Of a stretch of DNA of 64,000 bases, positions 1-9,044 are shown piece by piece. Source of the stretch: Confluentibacter flavum (lineage in GTDB: Bacteria; Bacteroidota; Bacteroidia; Flavobacteriales; Flavobacteriaceae); NCBI RefSeq assembly GCF_002843175.1, contig NZ_PJEO01000034.1:1-64000 (forward strand), read 5' to 3'. The notes beneath the pieces were generated by a model. It had not been told where the DNA came from. It worked only from the letters and a program-made list of their open reading frames with translations, and did not search any database. Positions within the stretch are counted from its first letter, which is position 1; every line of letters begins with the position of its first letter. A program made the translations under genes and the position numbers.

Positions 1-978
1 ACTCGTTGTGCATTTTAAATAATGCTAATTTTAATATTGTTGATGTTTCTATCAAAAATAAACTTATTGATATATTGAATTGTTGTAAGGGCCGCTATTT
101 TAGATAGGATCCTAGTCTTAAATCCTCGAAAAGACTTGGCATAATTACGTCTTATCATAAATTGGTCACATAATTGTGAGAACAATGTCTCTATTCTTTT
201 TCTCTTTTTTCTGAAAATGTAAGGTTGTTTTTTATAATCTTTTTGATTGCTTCTCATAGGTGTATTTAGCTTTATGTTACAGGTTTCAAACAAATTGAGC
301 TGTATTTCTGCTGATAGATACCCTCTATCTCCAATTAAAGTGCAATCGCCCATTTGTGCTTTAATGTCCTTAAGGTAATTGACATCGTGTACCGATGCAG
401 GGCTCAAATCGACACTTTGAAAAACACCTTTAATAGAACAGACGGCGTGCAGCTTATAACCATAATAATTGGAACCTTGGGAGGCACAATAGCCTTTGTC
501 AGGAAAAGCATAGGCATCCTCTTTACAGACTCTCGAACGGGAACTTCGTGATAATTTACAAACCTCTAAAGGCATACTGTCCACTATAAAATAATCTTCA
601 AATTCATTAAAATGAGAGGCTAATCTTAATCGGATATCATCCATGTAACCTACTAATTTCCGTCTTCTTCGATTGTAGACGCTCCTGTCTATTTTTGAGG
701 CAATAATGACAGGGAGCTTTCTAAATAAATCATTCTCACTATCTATTCCCATAAATTCAGCTGTTAAGCTTAAACAAATCAGTTCCAAATCACTCAGCTT
801 CGGTCGACGTCTTTGATAGTCCAAAAGTTGTTCTTTTGATATTTTTTGTAATACTTCCAATATTCTTTCGTAATTTGCATTTAAGTTGTTCATAATTAAT
901 GTTTTATCGCTAAAACAATTTACTGATTATCAGTAATATGGACAACTTTTTTCTTTTAAATCATAATGCACAACGGGT
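1..978 (-). mobile_element. IS982-family insertion sequence, complete
   Basis: The element is bounded by 14-bp terminal inverted repeats: ACTCGTTGTGCATT at 1-14 and its complement AATGCACAACGGGT at 965-978, with one mismatch. Between them lies a single transposase gene on the minus strand. The length near 1 kb is usual for IS982 elements. The left end coincides with the first base of the window, so any target-site duplication cannot be tested. The right end lies 95 bp before the GH2 glycosidase gene. Confidence 0.85.
15..893 (-). CDS. IS982-family DDE transposase
   Basis: This 292-residue protein catalyses cut-and-paste or copy movement of the surrounding element. It shows the IS982 layout: an N-terminal helical part with the RRRPKLSD and YNRRRRKL segments, then a DDE catalytic core. 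Candidate catalytic acids are the Asp of IVDSMPLEVCK, the Asp of IGDRGYLS and the Glu of KRIETLFSQL. The frame is intact and the length is normal for the family, so the element may still be active. It fills nearly the whole space between the two terminal repeats. The family call is from motif recognition; I have not compared it with named IS copies. Confidence 0.9.
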   Translation of the reverse strand: MNNLNANYERILEVLQKISKEQLLDYQRRRPKLSDLELICLSLTAEFMGIDSENDLFRKLPVIIASKIDRSVYNRRRRKLVGYMDDIRLRLASHFNEFEDYFIVDSMPLEVCKLSRSSRSRVCKEDAYAFPDKGYCASQGSNYYGYKLHAVCSIKGVFQSVDLSPASVHDVNYLKDIKAQMGDCTLIGDRGYLSAEIQLNLFETCNIKLNTPMRSNQKDYKKQPYIFRKKRKRIETLFSQLCDQFMIRRNYAKSFRGFKTRILSKIAALTTIQYINKFIFDRNINNIKISII

Positions 979-1073
979 TATAAATTCATTTTAATAACCT
1001 GTAATTTTGGAATATAGTTTTACTATTAAAAACTAGTAATTCAATTTTTTCGAAACATAATAGTAAGTTTTAT

Positions 1074-3500
1074 ATGCAACAAAAAAATTTTTTTCTCCTT
1101 ATATTCTTAATCCTTATACAAGTGTCTTTTTCACAGGTAAGAACAATAAAAGAATTAGACGCCAATTGGAAGTTTCAAAAAGGAGATTTTGAAAATGCTT
1201 TTCAAGTTGGTTTTGATGATTCTAAATGGGAAAACGTAACCATTCCCCACGATTGGGCTATTTACGGTCCTTTTGATAAAGAAATAGACAAACAAGATGT
1301 AGCCATTGTTCAAAACGGAGAAAATATAGCTTCAGAAAAAACAGGAAGAACAGGTGCTTTACCACACATTGGGTCAGCTTGGTATCGAAATAAGTTTACC
1401 TTATCTTATTACGAAAAGAACAAAAAGGTGATTTTACTTTTTGAAGGTGCTATGAGCGAACCTCAAATTTATTTAAACGGCAAAAAAGTAGGAGCGTGGG
1501 CTTATGGTTACAGTTATTTTTATTTTGATGTTTCAGAATTTATTAAAGAAGGCGAAAATACGTTAGCAGTAAAATTAACAAATAAAGAATTTGCTTCCCG
1601 GTGGTATCCCGGAGCGGGCTTATATCGTAAAGTTAGTGTGATTGTAAAAAACAAGGAAAGCATCAACCAATGGGGCACATTTATAACAACGCCTTTTATT
1701 AGTAAGGAGGTTTCTAAAGTAAATATTAAATCAAAGACATCGGGAGAAAATGTTCGTTTAGTTACTGCCATTTATGATGCAGATGGACAAAAAATTAGTT
1801 CAGAAGAAGCAACCACTCAATTTGGGAATGAATTCGATCAAAATATCAAAGTTCAAAATCCTAAATTATGGAGTCCCGAAACGCCATATTTGTATAAAGC
1901 AGTGTCTCAGTTGTTTGTTGGTAGCGAATTGAAAGATGAGGTGTCAACGCATTTTGGAATTAGAGATATAAAATATGAAGCTAACAAAGGATTTAGCTTA
2001 AATGGGGAAGTGAGAAAGTTTAAAGGTGTTTGTTTGCACCATGATTTAGGGCCATTGGGAACCGCAATAAATAATGCGGCATTGCGTCGCCAATTAACCA
2101 TTTTAAAAGATATGGGATGCGATGCCATTCGCAGCTCTCATAATATGCCCTCATTCGAACAGTTAGAATTATGTGACGAAATGGGTTTTATGTTTTTGGC
2201 AGAAAGTTTTGATGAATGGGCAAAACCAAAGGTTAAGAATGGCTATAACAGATTTTTTGAAGCATATGCAGAGAAAGATATCGTGAATTTAGTACAAGCC
2301 ACCAGAAACCATCCTTCAATTGTGATGTGGAGTTCTGGAAATGAAGTGCCAGATCAGTGGGGAGAAGAAGGCGTGAAACGTGCAAAGTGGCTGCAAGACA
2401 TTTTTCATAGAGAAGATCCAACACGACCTGTAACTGTTGGTATGGATCAAGTAAATGCAACCATGGAATCTGGATTTGGAGCATTACTGGATGTTCCCGG
2501 ATTAAATTATCGCTTACATTTATATGAAGAGGCGTTTAAAAAATTCCCTCAGGGGTTTATATTAGGCTCTGAAACTGCTTCAACTGTTAGTTCTAGAGGT
2601 ATTTATAAGTTTCCTGTCGTTCAAGAAAAAAATAAACAATATGATGACCTTCAGTGTTCTTCATATGATTTGGAAGCATGTAGTTGGTCTAATGTGCCAG
2701 ACGAAGATTTTGTATTGCAAGATGATAAACCGTGGGTTATTGGTGAGTTTGTATGGACTGGTTTTGATTACTTGGGAGAGCCTACACCTTATGATGAAAG
2801 TTGGCCATCACGTAGTTCTTATTTTGGAATTTCAGATTTAGCGGGACTTCCTAAAGACCGCTTTTATCTATATAGAAGCCGTTGGAATACAGCGGACGAA
2901 ACCTTACATGTTTTACCTCATTGGAATTGGGAAGGACGTGAAGGTGAAACAACCCCTGTTTTTGTGTATACCAGTTACAATAGCGCCGAACTTTTTGTGA
3001 ATGGAAAAAGCATGGGCATTCAAAAAAAGAATGCATCAACAGCTCAAAACAGGTATCGTTTAATGTGGATGGATGTAAAATATGATCCCGGTACCTTAAA
3101 AGTTGTTGCTTTTGATGATGAAGGAAACCCCGTTGCTGAAAAGGAAATACATACAGCTGAAAAGCCTTATAAGATTATATTAAACCCAGACAGAAAAACA
3201 ATTAAAGCAGATGGTAAGGATTTATCTTTTGTTGAGGTTTCTGTGGTTGATAAAAACGGCATTCCTTGTCCAACCGCAACCAATCAGTTAAAATTCAAGG
3301 TAAAAGGAGAAGGAATGTATCGAGCAGCATGCAATGGCGATGCCACCTCATTAGAACAATTTCATTTGCCAACCATGAAACTTTTTAGTGGTAAGTTGGT
3401 GGTATTGGTGCAATCTACAAACCAATCAGGAAATATTGAATTATCAGTAACAAGCAATGGCTTAAAAAGTGGTAAATTGAATTTGAATTCCCATAAATAA
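1074..3500 (+). CDS. Secreted glycoside hydrolase family 2 enzyme (beta-galactosidase/beta-glucuronidase type)
   Basis: An 808-residue exported enzyme, probably periplasmic, that removes a beta-linked sugar from glycans. It has a signal peptide ending near SFSQ (residue about 20), a GH2 sugar-binding jelly-roll domain (about 25-190), an immunoglobulin-like domain (about 195-300), a TIM barrel and C-terminal domains. The acid/base is E424 in SSGNE and the nucleophile is E558 in VIGEFVWTGFDYLGEP, both in GH2 consensus settings. It stands apart from the starch genes: it converges with the amylase gene at 3540 and is preceded by an insertion sequence. The exact substrate (galactoside, glucuronide or mannoside) cannot be read from the sequence. 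Confidence 0.9.
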   Translation: MQQKNFFLLIFLILIQVSFSQVRTIKELDANWKFQKGDFENAFQVGFDDSKWENVTIPHDWAIYGPFDKEIDKQDVAIVQNGENIASEKTGRTGALPHIGSAWYRNKFTLSYYEKNKKVILLFEGAMSEPQIYLNGKKVGAWAYGYSYFYFDVSEFIKEGENTLAVKLTNKEFASRWYPGAGLYRKVSVIVKNKESINQWGTFITTPFISKEVSKVNIKSKTSGENVRLVTAIYDADGQKISSEEATTQFGNEFDQNIKVQNPKLWSPETPYLYKAVSQLFVGSELKDEVSTHFGIRDIKYEANKGFSLNGEVRKFKGVCLHHDLGPLGTAINNAALRRQLTILKDMGCDAIRSSHNMPSFEQLELCDEMGFMFLAESFDEWAKPKVKNGYNRFFEAYAEKDIVNLVQATRNHPSIVMWSSGNEVPDQWGEEGVKRAKWLQDIFHREDPTRPVTVGMDQVNATMESGFGALLDVPGLNYRLHLYEEAFKKFPQGFILGSETASTVSSRGIYKFPVVQEKNKQYDDLQCSSYDLEACSWSNVPDEDFVLQDDKPWVIGEFVWTGFDYLGEPTPYDESWPSRSSYFGISDLAGLPKDRFYLYRSRWNTADETLHVLPHWNWEGREGETTPVFVYTSYNSAELFVNGKSMGIQKKNASTAQNRYRLMWMDVKYDPGTLKVVAFDDEGNPVAEKEIHTAEKPYKIILNPDRKTIKADGKDLSFVEVSVVDKNGIPCPTATNQLKFKVKGEGMYRAACNGDATSLEQFHLPTMKLFSGKLVVLVQSTNQSGNIELSVTSNGLKSGKLNLNSHK

Positions 3501-3539
3501 TTAGGTAACAGCTAGGCTTGTTTTTAAATCGAACTCACC

Positions 3540-6311
3540 TTAATTTAATTTTACAATTTTAAAAGTATTTTTTGTTTCAAGGTTATTGTCCATTTTTACT
3601 ATGTATACACTTGGAGGTAAACTTGAAATATTGAAAGCATGATTTTTACTAAAATGCCCTTCAAACGTTTTAACAAGTTTTCCTGTAATGTTATATATGA
3701 TAATATTATTTACATCTTTATTTACCGAAAATGTATCTATTACTGGGTTGGGATATAATTTAACGTCTTGAGATTCATTTAAAGTATTAGTGCTTAAGTT
3801 TTGGTTTTGAGAATATAATCGGTATTCACCGGGTTGCAAACTTAATAAAGCTGTTGGGTTGGTAACATTTAATGTGTTTCCAGAAAACATGTCGTACCAG
3901 TTTCCTGTGGCGGGGAAGTTCGGATTTACAGATTGCGTAGTAACATCAAAATTTGCTACAATAACAACATCAAAACTCCCAACATTATCGCTTAAATTAA
4001 TGCGTTTTACTAATCCGTTAACGTTTAATAAATAGTCATCTGTGTTAAAGGTATTAGGAAATTGCTTTTTTAACGACATCATTTTTGCGGTAATATCATG
4101 CAAATCTTGTCGGTCTGTTTCAGTATCATAACCCAGTGTCCACGCAACAGGTTTTCTCTCTAGTCTACAGCTACCATCATTTATATTTGAAGCACAATTA
4201 ATACTTTTATCGTAACCAAGTTCTCCAAACTGCCAAAGCATTTTAGGACCGGGGACGCCATAAAAAATAACGGTGGCGGCTTCTTGTCGGTCTAATGCAG
4301 TGCTTAAGGTTTTTACATTGTAGCCACCACTCGAATTGCCATAGGCTAAATTTTTAACCATTAAACGTTCTTCGTCGTGACTTTCCATATAGCCGACGAC
4401 ATGTGGGTTGTTCCAGCCTCGGTTTTTATATGATAGCCAAGAAACATCGGCTTCTGAACTATAGCCCATTGTATTTTGATTAAAATTATGGTTAAGATTC
4501 CCCCAAAGCATGATGCCGTAATTAGCTAATTCTGTTTCTTCAGAATTATCGGATAAATGCTCAAAAATAACATAAGCTTCATTTCCTGGGTCTTGATTCC
4601 ATACATGATCTGCATACGCCTTTAAATTTGCTATTCTATCGGCATCGTAGGTACTTGCCCAATTGTTAGCCCCATAATAAAGGGTGTTTGAAAGCCCTTT
4701 GGTAAAATCAAAACGGAAACCATCAATCTTATATTCATCCATCCAAAAACTTAAAACATCATTGAAAAAGTTGACTGTATAGGTAGATTCATGGTTGAAA
4801 TCATACCCCCAATGTGCACTAGTGTTATCAACTAAATTGTGGTTTTGATTATAATAAGGGCTATTTGCTGCAGGGCGGTTATTTACGCCATCCCAATACA
4901 TTTGCAATAAAGGTGATTGGCTGTATGAATGATTAAAAACAACATCTGTAATAACGGCCATACCTCGGTTATGGCATTCATCAACAAATTGTTTTAAATC
5001 ATTATTGGTGCCATATGCTTTATCTAAAGCCATATAAAATGAAGGGTTATAACCCCAGCTATCATTACCTTCAAACTCATTAATAGGCATAAGTTCAATA
5101 GCGGTAACGCCTAAGTTTTGTAAGTAATCTAGATGAGTCATCGCTTCCTGGTAGGTGTCACTCTCAGTAAAATCTCTTAAAAGCATTTCATAAATAACAA
5201 GATTTTCCTTGTTTGGCTTGGTAAAAGACGTGTTTTGCCAATTATAAGATGCTTCATTGATTTTGAAAGTAGAAACTATTCCTGTTGTTTCATCTGTTGG
5301 ATATCCCATTAAATTAGGGTAGGTGGTAGTTGGTATATATTGATCATTATTAGGGTCAAGAACTTTTTTGGAATAGGGGTCGGCTACTTTTAAATTGTAA
5401 TCAATAATATATTGATAGGCGTATTCGGTATCTGGGTCTAATCCGTTTACCGTTAACCAGAAATGATCCCCATCTTTTTTCATTTGGTAAGTTTCATTGA
5501 GTATCCAGTTATTAAACCCCCCAACTAAGAATACATCGGTTTTAAAAGGCGCTTCTAGAACAAAGGTTACTGTACCATCACCATTGTTATTATAGCCTTT
5601 TTTTAAGCCCGTTGGTATGGTTTGATTTTGTGTAGTTGTTTTTACATATACTGAAATAGCTTTTTGTTTGGTTTCACCATTTTGAGATGCCAATGCTTCA
5701 ATAGTATAACTTCCTGTTGACGTAAACGTATATGAGGTTGAAATTGAAGTCGTGTTTGAAGCTGTTTGTATGGAAGTGTTATTAACTTTCAATTCTAAAT
5801 CGGCATTAATACTTGATGCAGCACTAATGGTAATATTATCGTTTAAATTATAAACGGCACTGTTTATAGGATTTGTAATAGTAACGTTTAAGCCTTCGGC
5901 ATAGATAGGAATGAAAATATCGGGCCTGGATTGGGCATTTCCTGCACTGTTTCTAAACACAATAGCAATATGGGTAACAACCTCACCAGTAGTTGTGCTG
6001 TAAAAAGTTGGGATATCTGGAGTTATGGTTAATTGATAAGTATTTGTGCCAGTTCGGGTTAACTTTGGTTGTGTGGTATTATTTCCCCAACTTCCTATAA
6101 CATGCTTCCAATCGGTATTGCTTGTTGAAGCCGTAGTTATGACTCCGGTATGCGCATAGACATCGCCTGTATAACCATCTAATTCGGTTCCAGCAGCATT
6201 AAACGTAATGGTAATAGCATCTGTAGCAGTTGGTATGGTAGGGATGGTGGTAACTACTTGACCATAAATTACCGATGTAAACAATAAAAAAAGTGCGTAT
6301 AATTTTTTCAT
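3540..6311 (-). CDS. Secreted multidomain alpha-amylase (GH13) with T9SS sorting domain
   Basis: A 923-residue extracellular or surface amylase expected to make the first cuts in starch. It carries a signal peptide (first about 18 residues), N-terminal starch-binding or Ig-like domains (to about residue 235), a CBM48-like domain (about 235-340) and a GH13 barrel. The catalytic triad is visible as D535 (GFRFDF), E584 (VIFEHLSD) and D646 (MESHDEE). The last about 75 residues, starting at KLYPNPVIDTF, form a Por secretion (type A) sorting domain, which directs type IX export. It lies downstream of the susCDEF-like genes on the same strand but behind a strong hairpin at 6333-6362, so its expression may be set separately. 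Confidence 0.92.
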   Translation of the reverse strand: MKKLYALFLLFTSVIYGQVVTTIPTIPTATDAITITFNAAGTELDGYTGDVYAHTGVITTASTSNTDWKHVIGSWGNNTTQPKLTRTGTNTYQLTITPDIPTFYSTTTGEVVTHIAIVFRNSAGNAQSRPDIFIPIYAEGLNVTITNPINSAVYNLNDNITISAASSINADLELKVNNTSIQTASNTTSISTSYTFTSTGSYTIEALASQNGETKQKAISVYVKTTTQNQTIPTGLKKGYNNNGDGTVTFVLEAPFKTDVFLVGGFNNWILNETYQMKKDGDHFWLTVNGLDPDTEYAYQYIIDYNLKVADPYSKKVLDPNNDQYIPTTTYPNLMGYPTDETTGIVSTFKINEASYNWQNTSFTKPNKENLVIYEMLLRDFTESDTYQEAMTHLDYLQNLGVTAIELMPINEFEGNDSWGYNPSFYMALDKAYGTNNDLKQFVDECHNRGMAVITDVVFNHSYSQSPLLQMYWDGVNNRPAANSPYYNQNHNLVDNTSAHWGYDFNHESTYTVNFFNDVLSFWMDEYKIDGFRFDFTKGLSNTLYYGANNWASTYDADRIANLKAYADHVWNQDPGNEAYVIFEHLSDNSEETELANYGIMLWGNLNHNFNQNTMGYSSEADVSWLSYKNRGWNNPHVVGYMESHDEERLMVKNLAYGNSSGGYNVKTLSTALDRQEAATVIFYGVPGPKMLWQFGELGYDKSINCASNINDGSCRLERKPVAWTLGYDTETDRQDLHDITAKMMSLKKQFPNTFNTDDYLLNVNGLVKRINLSDNVGSFDVVIVANFDVTTQSVNPNFPATGNWYDMFSGNTLNVTNPTALLSLQPGEYRLYSQNQNLSTNTLNESQDVKLYPNPVIDTFSVNKDVNNIIIYNITGKLVKTFEGHFSKNHAFNISSLPPSVYIVKMDNNLETKNTFKIVKLN

Positions 6312-6332
6312 AGTCTGTTTTTATATTTTGTA

Positions 6333-6362
6333 AAAAAAGGCTGATGTATATCAGCCTTTTTT
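6333..6362 (-). terminator. Intrinsic terminator just before the amylase start
   Basis: Perfect 13-bp inverted repeat (AAAAAAGGCTGAT, 4-nt loop, complement). Read on the minus strand it is followed by a run of seven T, then only 20 nt to the amylase ATG. It closes the susCDEF transcript. No promoter fits between it and the amylase start, so amylase mRNA must either read through it or start upstream and carry it in its leader. Confidence 0.75.
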
Positions 6363-6371
6363 AATATGTTT

Positions 6372-6383
6372 AAAAACGTTTTT
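6372..6383. promoter_or_regulatory. Possible LacI-type half-conserved operator upstream of the amylase
   Basis: Perfect 12-bp palindrome AAAAACGTTTTT in the 142-bp gap upstream of the amylase gene. It shares the core AAAACGTTTT with the 16-bp palindrome at 13679-13694 between the divergent susC and lacI-type genes. Being AT-rich it could be chance; the shared CG centre and the position make a regulator site plausible. Confidence 0.4.
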
Positions 6384-6453
6384 GATGCTGTTTAATTAAT
6401 CTATTTTTGTCTAATAATCTGTATCGATTTTTTAGGACTAGTCAAAAAAAAAT

Positions 6454-7914
6454 CTAATTTGGAATAATTAGGTAACTGCCATCTAAATCGTTGAACCAAA
6501 CATCATAACTACCGGATGGTGCTGTAAAAGGGAAGTTATTTCCGTCACCTAAAAATGCTTTGCCATAAAGTTCTGTGGAGCCTGTGTATCTCCAAACATT
6601 AGTCCACATATCATTGGCTCTTATTAGAAACTCCTCACCATTAGTGAAATTAACAGCTAATGAATACCATAAATGAGGATTGTTTGGATCTTGAGTGAAG
6701 TTAACTTCATCACCATCACCCCAGCCACCAATAGCCTGTCCTATAAGACCCATAGTTGTATAAGTTGCAGCACTTGTTGCATCATAAGGTGTTACCGTAA
6801 AGCTGCCTGATTCACCAACTGTTGTCATATTGTAGGTGTAGTACCCAGCAGAAGCGACATTAAATGTGCCAGGGTCTGATCCACCACCAAGATTTACAGC
6901 TAATGAAGAACCATCATTTGTGCCCCATTGTGGTTGCCATTGCCCCTTAGTTTCTAATAATTTGAATGCTCCAGCCTTGAAGTAACCAGTAAATACATAA
7001 GAATTTGGAACATCTTGATTTCTGAACATGGGTGTGTTATTGTTATTGTTGTCCCAACCAGGTGTTGTAGCATCACCAACCATGTATAAATTGGGGAAGC
7101 TTGCGAGGTAAGGTGTTACAGAAATAGTTAAAACTTCAGAAACTCTTTCTAGAATATTGCCATTAGAATTCGTGTTTTTTGCTACAACTCTAATGTCCAT
7201 ATTCCCTGAAATTTCTGGAGCCAATCCAATTCCAATGGCAACAGCATTTAAATCGGCATGTGTCGATGAAACCATCGTACCGTTTGTAATTGAGCCTAAA
7301 GAAACTGGAACCGCAAAGTCTGTTCCTTCTAAGGTAGCTTCAACAGTGTAATTTATATCAACTCCAAGAGTAGAAGATAGTGCAAGATCTGTCCATTCAA
7401 CTGTAATAGCCGTTTCGTTTGAAGTACTTAAAGATAGTACGAAAGCGTCATTTACTGATGGACTCGTTATTACAGGTGCTTCAGTAGGGTAGGTGGTCAC
7501 TAAATATTGTATCACATTACTATATGTTCCACTTCCATTTACTCTTAAATAAACAGCAACATCTGTATAGTTTGTAGCACCAGCACTTCTTATAGCTGCA
7601 TTTAAATCTTCAACATTTATTGTATAAGATTTAGCACTTACACTCCCTAAATCAACTATGGTTGTTAATTCGGGATCTAATGACATTTCAATATCATAAG
7701 TAGAACTTCCAGTTAAATCATCGTTCCATGAGATTGTTAATGCTGCATTGGTTGGTGTTCCAAAATTTAAAAACACATTACTAATGCCTGGTTCTTGTAA
7801 TACTAACGCAGGTTCGGGTGATGTTATTTGGATGCTTTCCTCGGTTTCACAAGCTATAAAAACAAAAGCAAGAGAGAGAAAAAGGACGCCTAATTTTTTT
7901 ATATATAAATTCAT
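6454..7914 (-). CDS. SusE/SusF-like starch-binding outer-membrane lipoprotein
   Basis: A 486-residue lipoprotein (lipobox ending in C22, VFIAC) expected on the cell surface to bind maltooligosaccharides beside SusCD. It contains two SusE-type Ig-like domains (about 30-145 and 150-270) and C-terminal starch-binding modules. The segment around YMVGDATTPGWDNNNNN and WQPQWGTND is clearly paralogous to the neighbouring gene at 7934-9034, so the pair arose by duplication of one design. It is the last gene of the susC-D-E-F row before a terminator, with a 19-nt gap to its upstream neighbour. The symbol susF is not assigned because SusE and SusF are named by position rather than by clear sequence difference. 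Confidence 0.85.
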   Translation of the reverse strand: MNLYIKKLGVLFLSLAFVFIACETEESIQITSPEPALVLQEPGISNVFLNFGTPTNAALTISWNDDLTGSSTYDIEMSLDPELTTIVDLGSVSAKSYTINVEDLNAAIRSAGATNYTDVAVYLRVNGSGTYSNVIQYLVTTYPTEAPVITSPSVNDAFVLSLSTSNETAITVEWTDLALSSTLGVDINYTVEATLEGTDFAVPVSLGSITNGTMVSSTHADLNAVAIGIGLAPEISGNMDIRVVAKNTNSNGNILERVSEVLTISVTPYLASFPNLYMVGDATTPGWDNNNNNTPMFRNQDVPNSYVFTGYFKAGAFKLLETKGQWQPQWGTNDGSSLAVNLGGGSDPGTFNVASAGYYTYNMTTVGESGSFTVTPYDATSAATYTTMGLIGQAIGGWGDGDEVNFTQDPNNPHLWYSLAVNFTNGEEFLIRANDMWTNVWRYTGSTELYGKAFLGDGNNFPFTAPSGSYDVWFNDLDGSYLIIPN

Positions 7915-7933
7915 ATCTATGTTCTTTTAATGA

Positions 7934-9034
7934 TTATAAATTCAACGGAATAAGGATATAATGGCCTGTAAGGTCATTAAACCAAATATCATAATCGTCC
8001 TCTACAACAACTGGAATATTTCCTCCATTTTCTGTAGCTTGTCCAGAAAATTCTGTACTACCCGCCCAAACAGCATCTGTATTGGTTTTAAATTGTAAAT
8101 TGCCAGGCACTAAGTGAATATTGTTTAAATACCAGATGTGGCCATCAAAACCTAATTGATTCATCGCTGTTGTTGTGCCAGCAGAACCTTGAACACTCAT
8201 ACCTGTATAATTTGTAGCTCCTGTAGCATTATAAGGTGTAAAAGAAAATGTTTTTGCAGAAAAGTTTATGGTAAACGTATAAAAACCTGCTGCTGCAATT
8301 GCCGAATTATTATTAGGAAACGTTCCAGGATCGGTTCCAGTGCCAGGGTTTACATCAATAGTTGTTTTGTCGTTTGTTCCCCATTGTGGTTGCCAAAGTC
8401 CTTTAAATTCTAATAGTTTAAATTCGCCTGCAGTAAAATATCCTGTATAATAATATACGTTAGCATTTGAACCATCTCTAAACATAGGTGGATTGTTATT
8501 ATTGTTATTCCAATCTGGAGCTGTGGCATTGCCTACTAAATAATAATCTTTAAACTTATAATTAAAGTAAGGATATACACTAAAACTAATACTATTGGAA
8601 GCCACCGGTAATCCGTTTTGTGTTCCAATAGAAGATGTTATTCTAGCGTATAGTGAATTCCACGCAAAAGGCGGCAGACCAACAGTGCCTGCTGCAGCAT
8701 TTAATTCGTTAACAGATAATGTGACCGTATTATTTCCATTGACTGTTGCTGCTGTGGTAACATTAGTAAAAGCTTCGTCTGCAGAGATTTCTAGACTATA
8801 ATTAACCGATGCTTGTTGTCCATAATCGGCTGTTGTCCAGTTAAGTGTTATAGCGGGATTGTTAATATTTACCGGATCTAACTCTATATTGGTAATAGAT
8901 AAATTGGATAAAACAACAGGCTCTGTACTTGAAGCCACAAAAGTGTCTGTGGTATCAGTACATGAACTAAACAGCAAAAATGTAAATGCTGCTAGCATTG
9001 AAATTGATATATTTTTCAAATTTTTCATTGTCAT
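7934..9034 (-). CDS. SusE-like starch-binding outer-membrane lipoprotein
   Basis: A 366-residue lipoprotein (lipobox LFSSC, C25) with an N-terminal SusE domain (about 35-160) and C-terminal starch-binding modules with the YLVGNATAPDWNNNNN and LWQPQWGTND segments. It is expected on the outer surface, holding glucan chains near the SusCD pump. Only 10 nt separate it from susD, so the two are surely co-transcribed. A second in-frame ATG two codons downstream (start 9028, MKNLKN) is an equally possible start. It is the shorter paralogue of the gene at 6454-7914. Confidence 0.87.
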   Translation of the reverse strand: MTMKNLKNISISMLAAFTFLLFSSCTDTTDTFVASSTEPVVLSNLSITNIELDPVNINNPAITLNWTTADYGQQASVNYSLEISADEAFTNVTTAATVNGNNTVTLSVNELNAAAGTVGLPPFAWNSLYARITSSIGTQNGLPVASNSISFSVYPYFNYKFKDYYLVGNATAPDWNNNNNNPPMFRDGSNANVYYYTGYFTAGEFKLLEFKGLWQPQWGTNDKTTIDVNPGTGTDPGTFPNNNSAIAAAGFYTFTINFSAKTFSFTPYNATGATNYTGMSVQGSAGTTTAMNQLGFDGHIWYLNNIHLVPGNLQFKTNTDAVWAGSTEFSGQATENGGNIPVVVEDDYDIWFNDLTGHYILIPLNL

Positions 9035-9044
9035 TGTTTTTTAA

